NCBI GenBank assembly: GCA_038503075.1
Contig: JBCAML010000023.1
Span: 186,001-250,000, forward strand
Direction: 5' to 3'
DNA from: Gyromitra esculenta
Taxonomy: Eukaryota; Ascomycota; Pezizomycetes; Pezizales; Discinaceae
Length of the DNA stretch: 64,000 bases
Part shown: positions 1 through 12,087 of the stretch, piece by piece
Layout: every line of letters begins with the position of its first letter
How positions within the stretch are numbered: position 1 is the stretch's first letter
Program-made: the position numbers and the translations under genes
Notes under the pieces: model-generated
What the model saw: only the letters and a program-made list of their open reading frames with translations
What the model was told of the DNA's origin: nothing
Databases searched by the model: none

Positions 1-1799
1 CATAAAGCCGCCATCAGAATTTTAGCCACGGTGCTGATTCCAATGCCAAATGTCACTTCCAAATAAGCCAGCTTAACCACAACTAAACCGAGTTTGCCCA
101 GGCTTACCTCTTTATATCCTCTTTTGTATTCCGTTCTTCACACGTCATTATGCCAAATATGTTTTATTGTGCGAGGTGACAAACTATAACTTTTACCTTC
201 GCTTCAAGAATTAGTGAATTATTCACCACTACTAAAATTGGCTTGGGCTTGTTCACCACCCAAATACCATAGGCGTGATGTTCTCTACTCTAAATACCTT
301 CACCCCACCCTCCTTTAATTACTGTGCTCATAATCGTAACATCCTGGACACAAACACTCAAGAACCTACATCATCTGGAACGCTTTGCAGACCATTCTTC
401 ATCCATAATACCTGTAAACTACCGTTACTACCTCCAAGAATATCCATTTAGGTTACCAGCAAGAAATAAAGGGATTAGCCCTTTATGGGTTTTCATCTCA
501 CGGTATGTTAGGACATTGAGGTGGAGGCTTATACCTAGGGATTGAAAGTTGAAACCACAATGATTCCGAGAACTCGGGACTATTTTCCGTAATGTAATCG
601 AACATATCCGAGCCCTTCGCATTTCAAGTATGAATTGGGTACCCAACTGTGATACCGCAACAAAGCGGAGAAATCACAGTAGAAAATCATTACTCACAAA
701 TACTTTAGAGTCTCTTAATATTTAAAATGAAGCATGTTATTAAAATACTAAAACCAGGTTTTATTACCTGTATCAGATCTAGTTATGATATATCTCTAGT
801 TTTAGCACTATTTCTTTTGTTTAAATGTCTCCAGTTATCTAAATTCCACCCATTGCAGTTTGACGCCCGCCTTCTCGGGACGGCTTCAGGTGCGCCCGGA
901 GTCTTTGCTTTGCTTCAAAGCTCTCTCCCCCCATGGCCAGGCACTTGCGCAGCCCGGGCCCTAGAGAACTAGCAAAAAAGAATTGCCATCACGAAAAGTC
1001 AAGTTGAAACCCTGACCCTAGGGATTTAGAACCCTGTAGCGGGTTTGTTTAATGAGGCAACAACGGCAATGCCACACTCCAGCAATATGCTGTTTCTCCG
1101 TGTTCGCAAAGGGATTTGGGACAGAGCTTCAGGACGGCGATATTTCTTATGTAGTTCGACACACTTGTTTACCTTAATATTTCAACTTCATTGTCAGCAT
1201 GGTGAGGTTGGTTGATTCAACAGGGGTTATTTTGTGTGTACTAAGTAGGCTTCTTTGTAAGAATATCTACTCTATATAAATGCAGGATTGCTTCAATTTC
1301 ACATCTGTTAGAATAAGTGTGCTTTCACAGTTATCGTGTTTATTTTGTTTCATAATTTTCTTTCTACAGAAACTGTAGCCTCGCCTGAGAGGAACTTGCT
1401 TGACAGTGAGTAAAATATCCCTAGCCGTTCAAACCCAGAATTATATTTTGTGTCATTCATAAACTATACTGTAAACCACATTAACACTCGCTCTATGGCC
1501 ATAGTTTCGCAAACAATGGAAAATAAATTGTTCTCCCTATCTCTTCTCCCTCCTCTCCAGATAGCTCAAGATATCTGCTCGTTTTCATGCTACTCAATGA
1601 AAAATATCGACAGCGCAGTATTGGTGTTCACATAAAAAGAATCCGTTAAGCATTGAAACTCAGTACCCAGTATATCTAGGTGTTGGCTCATCGAAATTTA
1701 TTGTCTTACATAACTAATATGATAACTTGAGAGATTTTACAGTCATCAGCTATAAGGAAATCAAACACATATTCTAAATCCTAAAGCCGTGATTAACAC
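1..1799. other. No gene recognised
   Basis: Short open frames occur on both strands but none has a convincing start, splice pattern, codon bias or recognisable motif. A GC-rich patch at about 865-965 interrupts otherwise AT-rich DNA. I see no inverted-repeat element with both ends here. Confidence 0.5.
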
Positions 1800-2914
1800 T
1801 CAACATACAAACAGTTCCGCAGGCCTTATAGGTGACCTTATTTCCACAAGAGAACTCGTAGAGCCCCCGGAGCTCTCAACAACCAGCTCAACAGCCATTC
1901 CCAGCTCCCGTGCCGCTAATTCCGAACCCAGTTGGCGAGTCATATTTTGAATGTAAGGCAAATAATAGGATAGAAAGATATCTATAAACGTAGGAAACAC
2001 AGACTCTAACTTTTTACGTCAGAATTAGGCTTTGACACAGCAACTTAGGGGAAACTCACCATCTCAAGAGTTGGGACTTGCCACGGTGATTTAAAAGGCG
2101 CAAAAAAATGCAAAAAAATGAAAACGGCGGAAAAGAGCACTCCAATGATCAGTAGGCATAAAGCTGTACGATGTAAATGCCGAGTACGAAGCGTTTCACC
2201 TTCAGCAGAAGGACGCCCAAAAAATAATGTTGTCGAGGCACACAAGTGCGTTAACAGCAAGCTTAGGGATTGTGGAGTGCGAATGCGGACAATTCCGTGG
2301 GTTTCCATCCTAAGAGAACTACCAATGATGTGAGAAACTGAAAGCAACTAAATGGTGTATGGGGTTCCGACTTTGAATCGCTCAAACGATAAATTAAACC
2401 CGAAAGGCTAACCACCGTGGCAAAGAGAGAAGGTAAAATATATTGGGCATGCCAAAAAAATCCTTGCCAGTGATAAAACGTAACTACAAGAACCATTATA
2501 ATCTAATACGTTCGTTAATATATATCCTAAATAAAACCATAAGACATTGTGTACCCAGCTCAGTTGTAGTAAGAGATTCCATATACATAGCAGAACCCAG
2601 AGGGAAGTCAATAGCCCCTGAAGATATTTTGCTTGGAGTATGATCGCGACAAAGGTTGATACCGCAACAACTACTACCAGCAACGCTAATAGACAAGACG
2701 CGTATCGTAAAGCCATCAAAACCGATCCGCATGGAAGGTATCCAAAAAATTGAAGCTGGAAATTTGGTTTATGTGCCTTCAGCGTCCCCCGTTTTTTTGT
2801 AAGGCTAATGGCAATTAAGAGACCATCAAAAAAAATTCCGAAAGAGGCCGAAAGAACTGCAATCAAAAGTATAACGTACTTCTCCATTTCTTTCTCGAAA
2901 GTATGGGATGGCAA
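1800..2914 (-). CDS. Multi-pass membrane protein, four exons
   Basis: Predicted integral membrane protein of 320 residues; function unknown. Four exons on the minus strand join in one frame: 2914-2555, 2502-2388, 2337-2060 and 2009-1800. The three introns are 50-52 nt with GT-AG borders; intron 1 has a TTAAC branch-like site and intron 3 a CTAAT/CTGAC-like stretch. Hydrophobic segments lie near residues 10-35 (EKYVILLIAVLSASFGIFF), 50-95 (including LLALLVVVVAVSTFVAII), 98-120, 121-155, 185-200 and 225-245, suggesting six or seven spans. The C-terminal 70 residues are hydrophilic apart from one stretch. The first ATG of the open frame was used; an internal Met (EMEKYV) eight codons later is also possible. 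I do not recognise the family. The joined frame across three consensus introns is the main support. Confidence 0.7.
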
Positions 2915-3047
2915 TACTTAGTTTTCTGGCAACGACACCTATGATATATCGCTTAAAAATCTCACATATTTCGAAGTGGATCTAAACGACAGATCTGGAT
3001 TCATCACAGCCGACTATGCCCGGGGTACTTTTCCATAATCTGCAAGC

Positions 3048-3216
3048 TACAGTCGTTCACGGGGTGATAGCGAATACTGGGTGTTGACGAGCAGGGGTTT
3101 TGTGGGAAAGAAAGTTGCTAAATCGCGGATCTGGGCGGAAACTTCTAGTACTTTATTGGTCTAAATCTCCCTGTTCGTCAACACCTAGTGTTCGCTATCA
3201 CCCCGTGAACGACTGT
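3048..3216. mobile_element. MITE, family A (TA-CAGTC ends)
   Basis: A 169-bp element with terminal inverted repeats of about 45 bp. The left end starts TACAGTCGTTCACGGGGTGA and the right end is its near-perfect reverse complement, ending TA. It is noncoding. A second copy of the family lies at 63189-63394. TA at both borders and the CAGT terminus suggest a Tc1/mariner-type element. Confidence 0.85.
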
Positions 3217-3482
3217 ACTGCAGGTTTTGGAGAGAACTGCCCGGGCGGATGCAAAGATCCTGGTAGAAGTGGCGTAAGTGTCTTATGATTTGATTCCCCT
3301 CGAGAACCATACTCTATCCTATATTCTCGACGTATTCAACAGCACTCGGAGCTATTTGCCACTCCCCAAGTGTTGTGGCCCTGGCATCCATCCGGAATGC
3401 TCCAAACCCTCCCTAAATTGGTTAGGTTCACCTGCCAGGATCTTTACATCCGCCCGGGCGGTTCTCTCCAAAACCTGCGGTA
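3215..3482. mobile_element. MITE abutting the previous one
   Basis: A 268-bp element with inverted ends of about 50 bp, beginning TACTGCAGGTTTTGGAGAGA and containing the palindromic core CCGCCCGGGCGG. It shares the TA dinucleotide at 3215-3216 with the neighbouring MITE, so one element inserted exactly at the border of the other. The middle is noncoding. Confidence 0.8.
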
Positions 3483-3534
3483 GTCGGTTCACATTCAAGT
3501 AAAGTATAAAATCATGAAGAATCATGATAAATCG

Positions 3535-3745
3535 ATATGTATCACAGATGTATCACAAATGACAAGGGCTAATGAAAAATCATTTAGAGTCAAAGCTCCA
3601 GGATCGTATCACAAATGACAAGGGGTCAAGCGAATAATCATGAAAAATCATTTAGAGTCAAAGCCTCGGGATTGCATCACAATCGACAGGGATTTAAGCG
3701 ATCTATCATGATTAATCATGATTAATCATTAAAAATCAAAACTTA
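3535..3745 (+). repeat. Degenerate tandem repeat, unit about 70 bp
   Basis: About three diverged copies of a unit containing 'tatcacaaatgacaagg', 'aatcatgaaaaatcattta' and 'gagtcaaagc'. The last copy is more decayed and ends in repeated 'atcatgatta'. It is noncoding. Confidence 0.65.
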
Positions 3746-6345
3746 CGCCTCAGCGCTTGGACCGGGAAGTATCCCTTTCTGCCCACTTTTCCTGTAAAGC
3801 AAGCGGGCCTGATCTGAGACAATATCGCAAAAAAACAAAAGCAAATATCCTGTCCACAGGAGAAGATCCTAGAAATAGGGGGTGTGTGGCTTTAATGCTG
3901 GCGATGTCGGGCACGGTTCTGCTCCTCTCCTTTGCCATACGATGCGATCTAGCTGAGACCTTTGCAATACCATACACCCCATATATAACCAAAGACACCG
4001 CGGAACTGTTGACTGAGACATGCACCCGCCCCCTTACACCAGAGTAGTCAAGCTTTACCCCATTCGGGGCTAGGCTTTCTTGGGGTAAATTTCTCGGCCA
4101 GCTGCCGATATAAGTCCATCACTAGGTGGCGGTGCAGCCCTTCTCTTGAGGGCCTAATCTTGCCCGAATCTCTCAATTTTCCTAATTAATGTATATTTTT
4201 ACCTAGCGCATAACATCATACACTTACTAAAAGGCCTTGCTGAGAGTTGTGGATTGAGAGGAAAGGTCTCGTACCGTCACTTGGCGACAGGCTTACTAGA
4301 AACTTGGGTTGCGTATTCACCTCGTGCACGGATATGTTGGAGATCGAGTGGCAGGCCTAAGCCGATTTAGGCCCTACAGTAATATACTTGTCTTCCAGGA
4401 GAAGACAAGTAGAGGAACGCGTGGCTTCGTATGCCCGGTGCTGTTGTATCCATAGTAGCTAAAGCAAATCCAAAAATAATACTACCTTACCAGAAGAAGT
4501 ATGGAGGTGTTGCTTTGTAGAGTGCTACGGAGTACCTCACCGCCAGCTAAACTCAGGGCTGCGGAAGCCCCTAAATTTTTATTGGAGGTAGAGAGGTATC
4601 TGAGAGAATGAATTAAATGTTACCTAACGAAAGCAGAGGATCAGAATGTCGTGCGTGAAGAGCGGCACCACCCCAGCGCAGCCATCTAGTGACAGACTTT
4701 CCACTACATCCACCCATAGTACAGCTTCTGGTGAAATTACTGTAGAATTGTGGCAACCAAAGCATTTATTGGTCTCTTAGACCCGTGGCAGCAGCCATTG
4801 CAATATGTGCAAGGAAATGCGACTTGGAAGGAGAAACATTTTCAACGCCTGTATACTTGGCGTATACCTTTACAATGCCCTGCTGCGTAAAGTATGCCGG
4901 TAAAAAAAAATCCATGAACGGCAACTCCTTTGCCCAAGAATTGCTCACCCCAGTACTATAGGCTGACCATAGAGAGTATCAAAGCTCCTGCAGCTCGCTC
5001 TATAGAGTCTCAATTGGGTCAATAGCACGCCAAAACAGCCCCAACCGCCTTTCCCATGATCACTGCTAGGCTGGGCTCAAGTATTTTAAAAATGTTTTGC
5101 GGGGTTTTTCTGCATTCCTGTTACTAGGCTGATAGTTACTGTATAATTGGTCCCTGTTGATGGTTGCGAGAACGCTGTAACCGAGACCTATTGGCTAGTT
5201 TGGTACTAGGTTAAGAGGACGCTAGGATCACCATAGAAATAATGTGAGACCTATTCTATCTCATCCCTCACCCCTAGTATAGAATTTCTTAGGATTTTGG
5301 GCTCACTCTCGATTATCAACACAGTAGTTCGACAACCACAAAAAATGGTTTTTGCATAGCCTTCGGCAAATCTTTAGAATAGATATGGGTTAGACTTTCA
5401 CATTTTTTAATTGATTAAGTATTGAATGGAGAAGGGCTTCTTTGACGTCTAACAATGATTTTAGCGGTGGGAGAAACGAGTGCTTGACCGTGACTCTCGA
5501 TCACAGTTCCCACAACCACCTAACTAATATCTAGAGAATTTGAAATAGCTGTCAGGAATAAATAAGAAGCTCCCGCAGAATACTTTTATGGGACCAATCA
5601 TGTAGATTGGTTTAACAATATCGTAAGACAGTCACCACCATCCTACTCTGGATTTTGGCCTGGATTTTTGGAAATATGCGGTAATCAAGAGCTCGGATAA
5701 AAGGATAACACCATCCGAAAAATCTTCCATGCAGATATCTGCACTTTGCCCCCACTTAACGTAACACAGAATCAAATAAAACAGAAAAACAAAGTGTAAG
5801 TCGTGTTTCAATAGCAAAAAATACTATTGTGCACACTCAACATCCAAGAAATAGCCTACGAGAGAGCCGCGATACAAGTATTTCTGAGTATAACTGGTCC
5901 TACTCGAGAATAGGTATCCTCAGATGTTTATAAACATCTCTACATTAAAATTCGCTATTCACAGTAAGTATAACAAACTTTAGAGTAACCCTAACATCTT
6001 GAGGATTTGTTTACAACATGTAGACCCGGAAACCTGGGGTGTGTGGCTTTGTACATACCGGAACTGCGCTCAATGCTCTTGGCATTAATGTCACAACCCC
6101 TTCTTCTCCTACAAGGTAGTCAAATATAACAGAAAATCCCTCATTTCCGATCTCCACTCCTGGAAAGTACTTGGTTCACATTCTTCCCCGAATATCACTA
6201 CCTAGAACCAACCGTTGCTCAAGGGGTCCGCTATTGGTCCTATTGTGGGGAAATGAACATTCCTGTCTCAAAGTACGATGCGAGAAACAGTTGTGGGGGC
6301 ACCAACATATTTTTTCAGCTTTCATATTTCGGGTGCCTCCGAAAC
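3746..6345. other. No gene recognised; MITE fragment
   Basis: An open frame at about 3757-4047 lacks any recognisable motif and is not called. At 4690-4722 there is one end of the GTAC-ended MITE family (see 9318-9509), and 4640-4690 resembles 12500-12550. The rest is unassigned. Confidence 0.5.
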
Positions 6346-6360
6346 AAGGGAAATGGCAAG

Positions 6361-6783
6361 TCCCTAGCGTCCCAATGCCAGCCACTAGCCACAACAACCT
6401 TTAGAATACCATCCAACACCAAGCACAACCAGAAACACACGGAAACCTCTGCCTAAAACACACACCCCCCACACACAGTGTGCTGCCATGCTGCCTCTGT
6501 GTATTTTTCTTGGGATATGGAGTAAATAGATAGAATAAATCAAATAAATAATCACTTTAGCAATAGGGGCTTAATAAGGGTGTATTATTTTGCTAAGTTT
6601 GAGCGAGTCAGAGTATATAGCTGGAGTGGTGGGGATAGAGATACAGTACACCTAAATACCTACCATATCTAGTAGAAGCAAAGAGAATTTGGTTAATGGT
6701 AGGGGTGTTTATGTAGTGGGTGGGGGTTTCTGTGTGTCTCTGGTTGTTGCGGCTAGTGGCTGACATTGGAAAGGTTTTCTCAT
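6361..6783. mobile_element. MITE, family B (about 0.45 kb)
   Basis: Inverted arms at about 6365-6450 and 6712-6783 share the words 'gccagccactagcc', 'acaaccagaaacacac' and 'gagaaaacc'. The same family, better preserved, is at 39892-40384. The left border is uncertain because the left terminus looks truncated or diverged. The element lies about 120 bp upstream of the gene at 6901, so it may contribute to its promoter region. Confidence 0.65.
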
Positions 6784-6826
6784 AAAGATACTCTTGATGA
6801 TGTGTTGGAACCCACCACTCAACTCC

Positions 6827-6845
6827 AGCGAGCTATATAATATAT
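6827..6845 (+). promoter_or_regulatory. TATA-like promoter element
   Basis: The sequence 'gctatataatatatc' lies about 60 bp before the ATG at 6901, a plausible core promoter distance for a fungal gene. Confidence 0.4.
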
Positions 6846-6900
6846 CGTTTCCGCCGTCTCCGTACCATCTCAACATAATCATTTTCCCCGTGAATTTCAA

Positions 6901-7664
6901 ATGCCTCCCGAATTTTTCAATATCTTATCGTTCGAACCTGAACCACTCCCGATGACACAATCCGTGTCATTTATTCTAAATACAACCAACCGAGATACGA
7001 TTGAACTAAATATACAGTCACTATTGAAGTTATTGGAATATATGGTTAGTCCTCTACCTCTATCTTGGTACTACACGTATATCTGATCCATCTGCAGGGG
7101 CGCCAAGGATTTTCTATGCGAGCACTAGCATTATACTCTCACCGCAAACAATCTTGCGGCATACATTCTAGCCATTCCAGCAAGTACGACCATGGAGATT
7201 TCAGTTGGCTTTTAATTTGTAACGGATCACATCCTGATCATCAAGCTCTCTTTGCTGTTAGTTAGCCTTTCCTGCAATCTTTTTTATTTCCATCTAATTA
7301 TCCCAACCAGAGGATATCCCAACCAAATCACCCAGAACAACTCACATATTTGGAGCAACACGCACGTTCAAAACAAATCGCATATTTAAAAAGAACAGCG
7401 CTTGACACATATTTTTTTATGCTGTACAATTCGCCGATAGATTTACCATACGCTGCCGCATTGTTTAGGCCAGGAATTCGCTTTTTCGAAAGACAGCAAC
7501 GCGATCGATCTCTTGACCTTGACGACGCACTACCAGAAGAAGCCGTAGAGTCGTATTCTTCTGTACTTCCATTTCTCGTTTATGATAACCCCATTTACTG
7601 GGATAATATTTTTTCTAATGCGAAAGCACATTTTCTGGGCATGTGGGAAGTTTCGATTGCTTAA
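6901..7664 (+). CDS. Orphan protein, three exons
   Basis: A predicted 218-residue protein with no recognised domain. Exons 6901-7044, 7098-7256 and 7311-7664 join in phase 0. Intron 1 (53 nt) runs gttagt...tgcag; intron 2 (54 nt) runs gttagt...ccag with a CTAAT branch site. The N-terminus is leucine/asparagine-rich (residues 35-48). The middle has HS and Cys residues (SCGIHSSHSSKYDHGDF), and the C-terminal exon is acidic and aromatic (SLDLDDALPEEAVESYSS). There is no signal peptide or membrane span. The ATG was chosen because it opens the frame and follows a TATA-like element. The role is unknown. The clean joining of three frames argues for a real gene. Confidence 0.55.
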
Positions 7665-8218
7665 AAACGTTAATTAGCGGGGCTTTCTTTTTTAGTCCAT
7701 TGTAGTGCGGTGATTACCTATCGGTACTACCGAAAGGTCTTATGTCATATGCAGGGGATAACATGCAGTTATTCTGCACATAACATGAGACTTCTCGGTA
7801 GTAAGACTAATGGCAACTCAAACACACTAAAAGTAGATAAATCCATGTTTTCTGTGTATCACTTCCTTCGAGAAAGAAAGTTCAAATCTTAAAAATTGCT
7901 TGGTATTCTTTGCAAGATTTACCCATGTACCTTTTATAGCATGTACCTTTTATAACATGTGGAAGTAAGACCGCGCAACTTGACCCCGTTCAATATTGCC
8001 GTGGGGAGCTTAGGTTTTGACTTCGAACATTGATCTCATTTCCGGAGGGAAGCTTTGAGAATTCTTGGAGTCATCCACTTTTAGTATGTTCGAGATTGTC
8101 ACTTGCACAATAAAATATGGGTCGTGTATGGCCTTTTATACTTCTCGCGATAAGATAGGGTAACTAGGCCTAACATATGTACTTCCAACGACCTGCACCT
8201 GCCCCAAGCTAAACCTAA
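7665..8218. other. No gene recognised
   Basis: Intergenic AT-rich DNA after the orphan gene. A small imperfect duplication 'catgtaccttttata' occurs at about 7924-7955. Nothing else can be assigned. Confidence 0.5.
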
Positions 8219-8355
8219 AACTCGCAACAGACATAAAGAACCCGAAAATGTAAATATGAGCTAACCAACCAAGTCATGGGTGCGGCAAATTAAGACGAAT
8301 CAAAAATTATTACCTGCAAAAGTCATTTCCCGGCTTTTTATGTCTGCTGCGAGTA
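8219..8355. mobile_element. MITE, family C (CTCGCAACAG ends)
   Basis: About 137 bp with inverted ends: left 'actcgcaacagacataaaga', right 'tttatgtctgctgcgagta'. A cleaner copy is at 10360-10496. The left TA border is mutated. It is noncoding. Confidence 0.75.
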
Positions 8356-9317
8356 CTCTTCAGAGACGGCATATGCATGCAAATGAATACCTCGATACAT
8401 TTTTCCGTATGAGTACTATTTCCCTTCCACCCTAGGGTATGCGTATCTTATCATTTGTAAGGGAGAAAAAAAAATGCAAAAGGTGTATGAGCCATGGTCC
8501 CAGCCCAATATGTAGAGCACTCTAAATTTTAGTCATTTGCGAATATAGGTACTCTATTGGTGCTCGAGATTTTAATCGGGCCCGACACTCTTCGAGTGGC
8601 AAAAAGGATCGATGTTTTATGTCATGCTATAAGATAAAGAATCATAGTTCCATTTTACCCGTTCCAGTAACATTGCCCCATCACTCCAACAAGGAATTTT
8701 TTTAAATCAGATGTGTGATCATGTGGGAACACTTTGCAGAATATGCTGTGTTTGGTGTGGGACGGCATGAAAAATTGGGGATTTGCCTTGTCTCACTGCA
8801 GTACATACTTATTCTACCAAATTCCCTTGGTTGAGGTAAAGGGTATCAGTTTCCGTTATTCCGAGGTACCCGTGTGTGGGGTTTTTTGTGAGGAAGAAAT
8901 TTTCAGAAGGAGTATTCGCTATCGCCGCGTTAGCAATTCGTAATTGAGCTATGAAATCTATTCCACTGATCTGGAAACATTGACATTCTGCAGCATCAGC
9001 CCGGTATGTAATTCTATTGGAAGTTGCACTCAGGACTGATCTAATACTCAGACGTGTAAGAACGAGAAATCTCAAATTCGGGTGATAATACCTAGTCAAT
9101 AACAAACAGCGATAAAAAATCGAGATACTCTACATGACCTACCGTATTATTCGGATAATTGGCTAGTCCAGGCAAACTACCTGTGTTCTCACACAAATAC
9201 CTGAAAACAAGGGAGAGATTTTTGCCCATCAAGCCTTGAACTGCTGCTGTGGGACAAATAAAAAAAATATGTCACCAAAAAGCATTTTCAGGTGCTTATA
9301 CAAGAGCACGAGCTCGA
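8356..9317. other. No gene recognised; solo MITE end
   Basis: Open frames are short and unsupported. At about 9139-9165 the words 'accgtattattcggataa' and 'ttggctagtcc' match one end of the element at 11904-12087, so a fragment of that MITE family is present. Confidence 0.5.
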
Positions 9318-9509
9318 GTACTACGGGTGTCGGGGAAAGTCTGATGACTGATGGGAGTGTAGCTCTTTGCCCAATATTTAATACATAGAAATTACCACCT
9401 CTTACCAATTATATTGGGCCTCTCAAAGAGGTGTGGAATAGGAAGAAAGACTGGCAACTCTTACTTGCGTCACCACCTGTCATCAGGCTTTCATCCACAC
9501 CCATAGTAC
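9318..9509. mobile_element. MITE, family D (GTAC ends)
   Basis: A 192-bp element with ends GTACTACGGGTGTCGGGG and its reverse complement at the right (cacacccatagtac). Other copies are at 11682-11904, 53799-54040 and 62832-63183. The ends contain the shared subterminal 'aaagtctgatgac...ggtg.caagtaagag'. It is noncoding. Confidence 0.8.
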
Positions 9510-10359
9510 ATGTTTCATGCGATGAATGCCTTGTAGCCGTAGGATAAATACCCATTAAGGATCTATCCTTTTATTTCTTAGATAGGAATAATAAGCTCAT
9601 TACAAAAAAAAAAAGGGAATGCCTCGTATGGTCAAAACTATTCTTGCGAGTACCATATCTCATATGCAATTCTCTTAATAAATAATCATATAACTAGTGT
9701 TAAACGATCTGAGTGTCAGGTTTGTGTTCCTGACTTCCTCTGTTCGAAGCACTCTAACTTTGACCAAAGATTTACGGGAAGACTGGGCTGGGGGGGGGTT
9801 TAAACGAGTTTCATTGAAAATAAGAACTCCCATGGATACCGTATGCGCTGTCGAAGTGCGACCTATGGGGGTGAGCGAGCAGCCAACCCAGGATTGAGTA
9901 GCTAATGTCACCGCCAAAATCTCTCCATTGAGACTAGAAGACCAATGAAGACTTTAAATCCCGAATTGGTACGTTTCTACAATAATTTTGGAGTACCGGA
10001 AGCTGTAGGATGTGGCAAAGGAGGATCTATTCAAACATGTGGAAGGTATTCTGGTCACCTAACCTAGACTTTTGTATAGAATAGGTGTAGGTTGTAGGTA
10101 TTTCAATTGTCGAAAAATATTTGGGTCGTGTGGCAAATAACGACTTGTTATTGGAGTTCACTATCATATGCCGTTTTCCTGGGAGTTTCGCGCTGAGAGA
10201 TACGCACTCGTGTATTTCACAGAACTACTCAGGGTAGGCATTAAAACTTGAACACAGTTTTTGCTGGTAGCGATTTTTGATTTGCACTCAGCTAGCAAAT
10301 CGATGGAGTGATTGGTCAATCCACAATTGCATGTTCAGGCTTTTCATGCCTGCTCCAAG
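9510..10359. other. No gene recognised
   Basis: Unassigned DNA. A stretch at about 10115-10165 ('atttgggtcgtgtggcaaataacgac') resembles the centre of the MITE at 48235-48347 but without clear ends. Confidence 0.45.
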
Positions 10360-10496
10360 TACTCGCAACAGGCATAAAGAACCCGAAAATGCAAATAGGA
10401 GTCAACCAACCAATTCGTATATGTGCTGGATTGGAGTGAACCAAAAATCATTGCCAGCAAAAATCATTTTCGGGTTCTTTATGCCTGTTGCGAGTA
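10360..10496. mobile_element. MITE, family C (CTCGCAACAG ends)
   Basis: A 137-bp element with nearly perfect inverted ends, about 35 bp each, starting TACTCGCAACAGGCATAAAG and flanked by TA. Partial copies are at about 61148-61175 and 62485-62530. An 86-residue open frame across it is a chance reading of the repeat. Confidence 0.85.
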
Positions 10497-11681
10497 CCTC
10501 TTATCTTGCTCTAAGAAACATAACAGACAGATCATAAAAGGGTATTGATCCTACGGCATGATAAGACAGCCAGCCTATTTATATAGTATAAAATGAAATT
10601 ATCCCAAAGTCTGAGGGAGATAATTTCTAACGTATTCCCTAAAACCCAAAAGTTTCAATAGCCTCTTGCCTAGATCAACAAGGAAAAGTGGCTGTCCTCA
10701 GTAGATCTCGAAACGCTTTTTTCCATAAAGATCTTCTTCCCCTACTACCTAAAAATAGGACAGCATCGGCAAAGAACGTCTTCACAATGTTGAGCGACTG
10801 ATATTTCACAAAATAGTAAGCAATGTCAAGTATGACACGGGAATCCCCAGCACACACAACATATTTTCCACTCGCCCACACTTTCCAAGAGAGCTAATCT
10901 TCTAGCTTCAAACACAAAGTGGGAAAAAGTGATTCGGGACGGCGTTGGAATATTTTTGCAGGGTACCAAACCTGGCACCAGTGGTCCAAAACTCTCAGCA
11001 AACAATGGACATGGCCTGCCGGTAGCAAGTTACATTCACGGATCAGGTCTTCTTAAGATCTTCAGTATCGCTGAAGATGAGCAGTGCTATTTGAGTGGGA
11101 GTCCTAACCAATATGATGTACAATGTTTCTACACTGGTAGGTTCCATATAGTGAATGAGTCAAGGCGATTTATGTGCGATACAGCAACAGCATCAATGGG
11201 GATTCTGGGGTAGAAGTGGAAGTATAATTAAATATGAATACAAAGGAAGTAAACTGAGGAGGAAAAACATTTAACCACGCAAGCGACATGAACAAAACCC
11301 CTAACGAAGCGAAAACATTCAAGCAAATTTTCAAACTACTCGGTCTACTACTGAAAAAAGGAACACTGAGTGCCCGTAGCGCACTCTGATCCAACGATGT
11401 TGCAAAGCAAAATAAGAGATGTCGCACTCCTACTACACGGAAGAAAAATGGAGGCCTAAGGTCTCGTGCAGGTACACAGAAACGCACTCGCTATAGGCTG
11501 CTAGGCCCTTCCAGCTTCAAGTCAAGTGATTGCTTAGTATATATGAAAAGAATCATGATAATGGAGTGAAATAGGTTTAGATGCCATAGATCGCTATCAA
11601 ATAAATTTGTTTTTAATTGCCGAGTTCTTTAGATCAAGGGTAGGTATACGATTGTTTGTCGTATTTACTCCTATGCTCGTA
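10497..11681. other. No gene assigned; possible exon
   Basis: An open stretch at about 10970-11145, bounded by a possible acceptor (tttttgcag) and donor (gtaggt), encodes a Gly/Ser-rich peptide (GTKPGTSGPKL ... YIHGSGLLKIFSIAEDEQ) that could be an exon of a decayed gene. I found no matching upstream or downstream exon, so it is not called as a gene. Confidence 0.3.
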
Positions 11682-11904
11682 GTACTATGGGTGTGGGGGG
11701 AATCCTGGAGCTTGATGATAGGTGGTAGTGCAACCTTTTTCTTGGGGATCCAAACTCGCTTGAACTCCATAATTCTGTTAACCAACGTTACCCAATATCT
11801 AATATATAGAATTCATCACCCCTTACCAATTTTTTTAGAGGGAGACTGGTAACGCTTACTTGCGTCACTACCTGTCACCAGACTTTACCCCACATCCATA
11901 GTAC
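11682..11904. mobile_element. MITE, family D (GTAC ends)
   Basis: Ends 'gtactatgggtgtgggg' and 'cacatccatagtac'; the internal arm 'cttacttgcgtcactacctgtca' matches the other family D copies. Its right-hand GTAC overlaps the left border of the next MITE. Confidence 0.75.
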
Positions 11905-12087
11905 CGTATTTATTCGGATAATTGGCTAAGTCCGGTACCTCTGGGATACTTGCGGGAACCACCAAACTACACGTTGGGTACAGGTGTGTTCTCAAATCTG
12001 GAAGTACAACAACCCTATATATAATTTGCTGGTTGCTACAAGTACCTCGGAGATACCGGACTTAGCCAATTATCCGAATAAATACGG
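11904..12087. mobile_element. MITE with CCGTA ends
   Basis: A 184-bp element with inverted ends of about 34 bp starting CCGTATTTATTCGGATAATT, flanked by TA. It inserted at the TA inside the terminal GTAC of the family D MITE on its left. A related partial end occurs at about 60911-60952, another at 9139. Confidence 0.85.

Noticed and set aside
3757..4047. 96- and 91-codon frames on opposite strands
   Set aside because: Overlapping, no motif, no splice or promoter support.
10929..11213. Gly/Ser-rich frame thought of as a lectin repeat
   Set aside because: The resemblance to fungal beta-propeller lectins is too weak and no partner exons were found.
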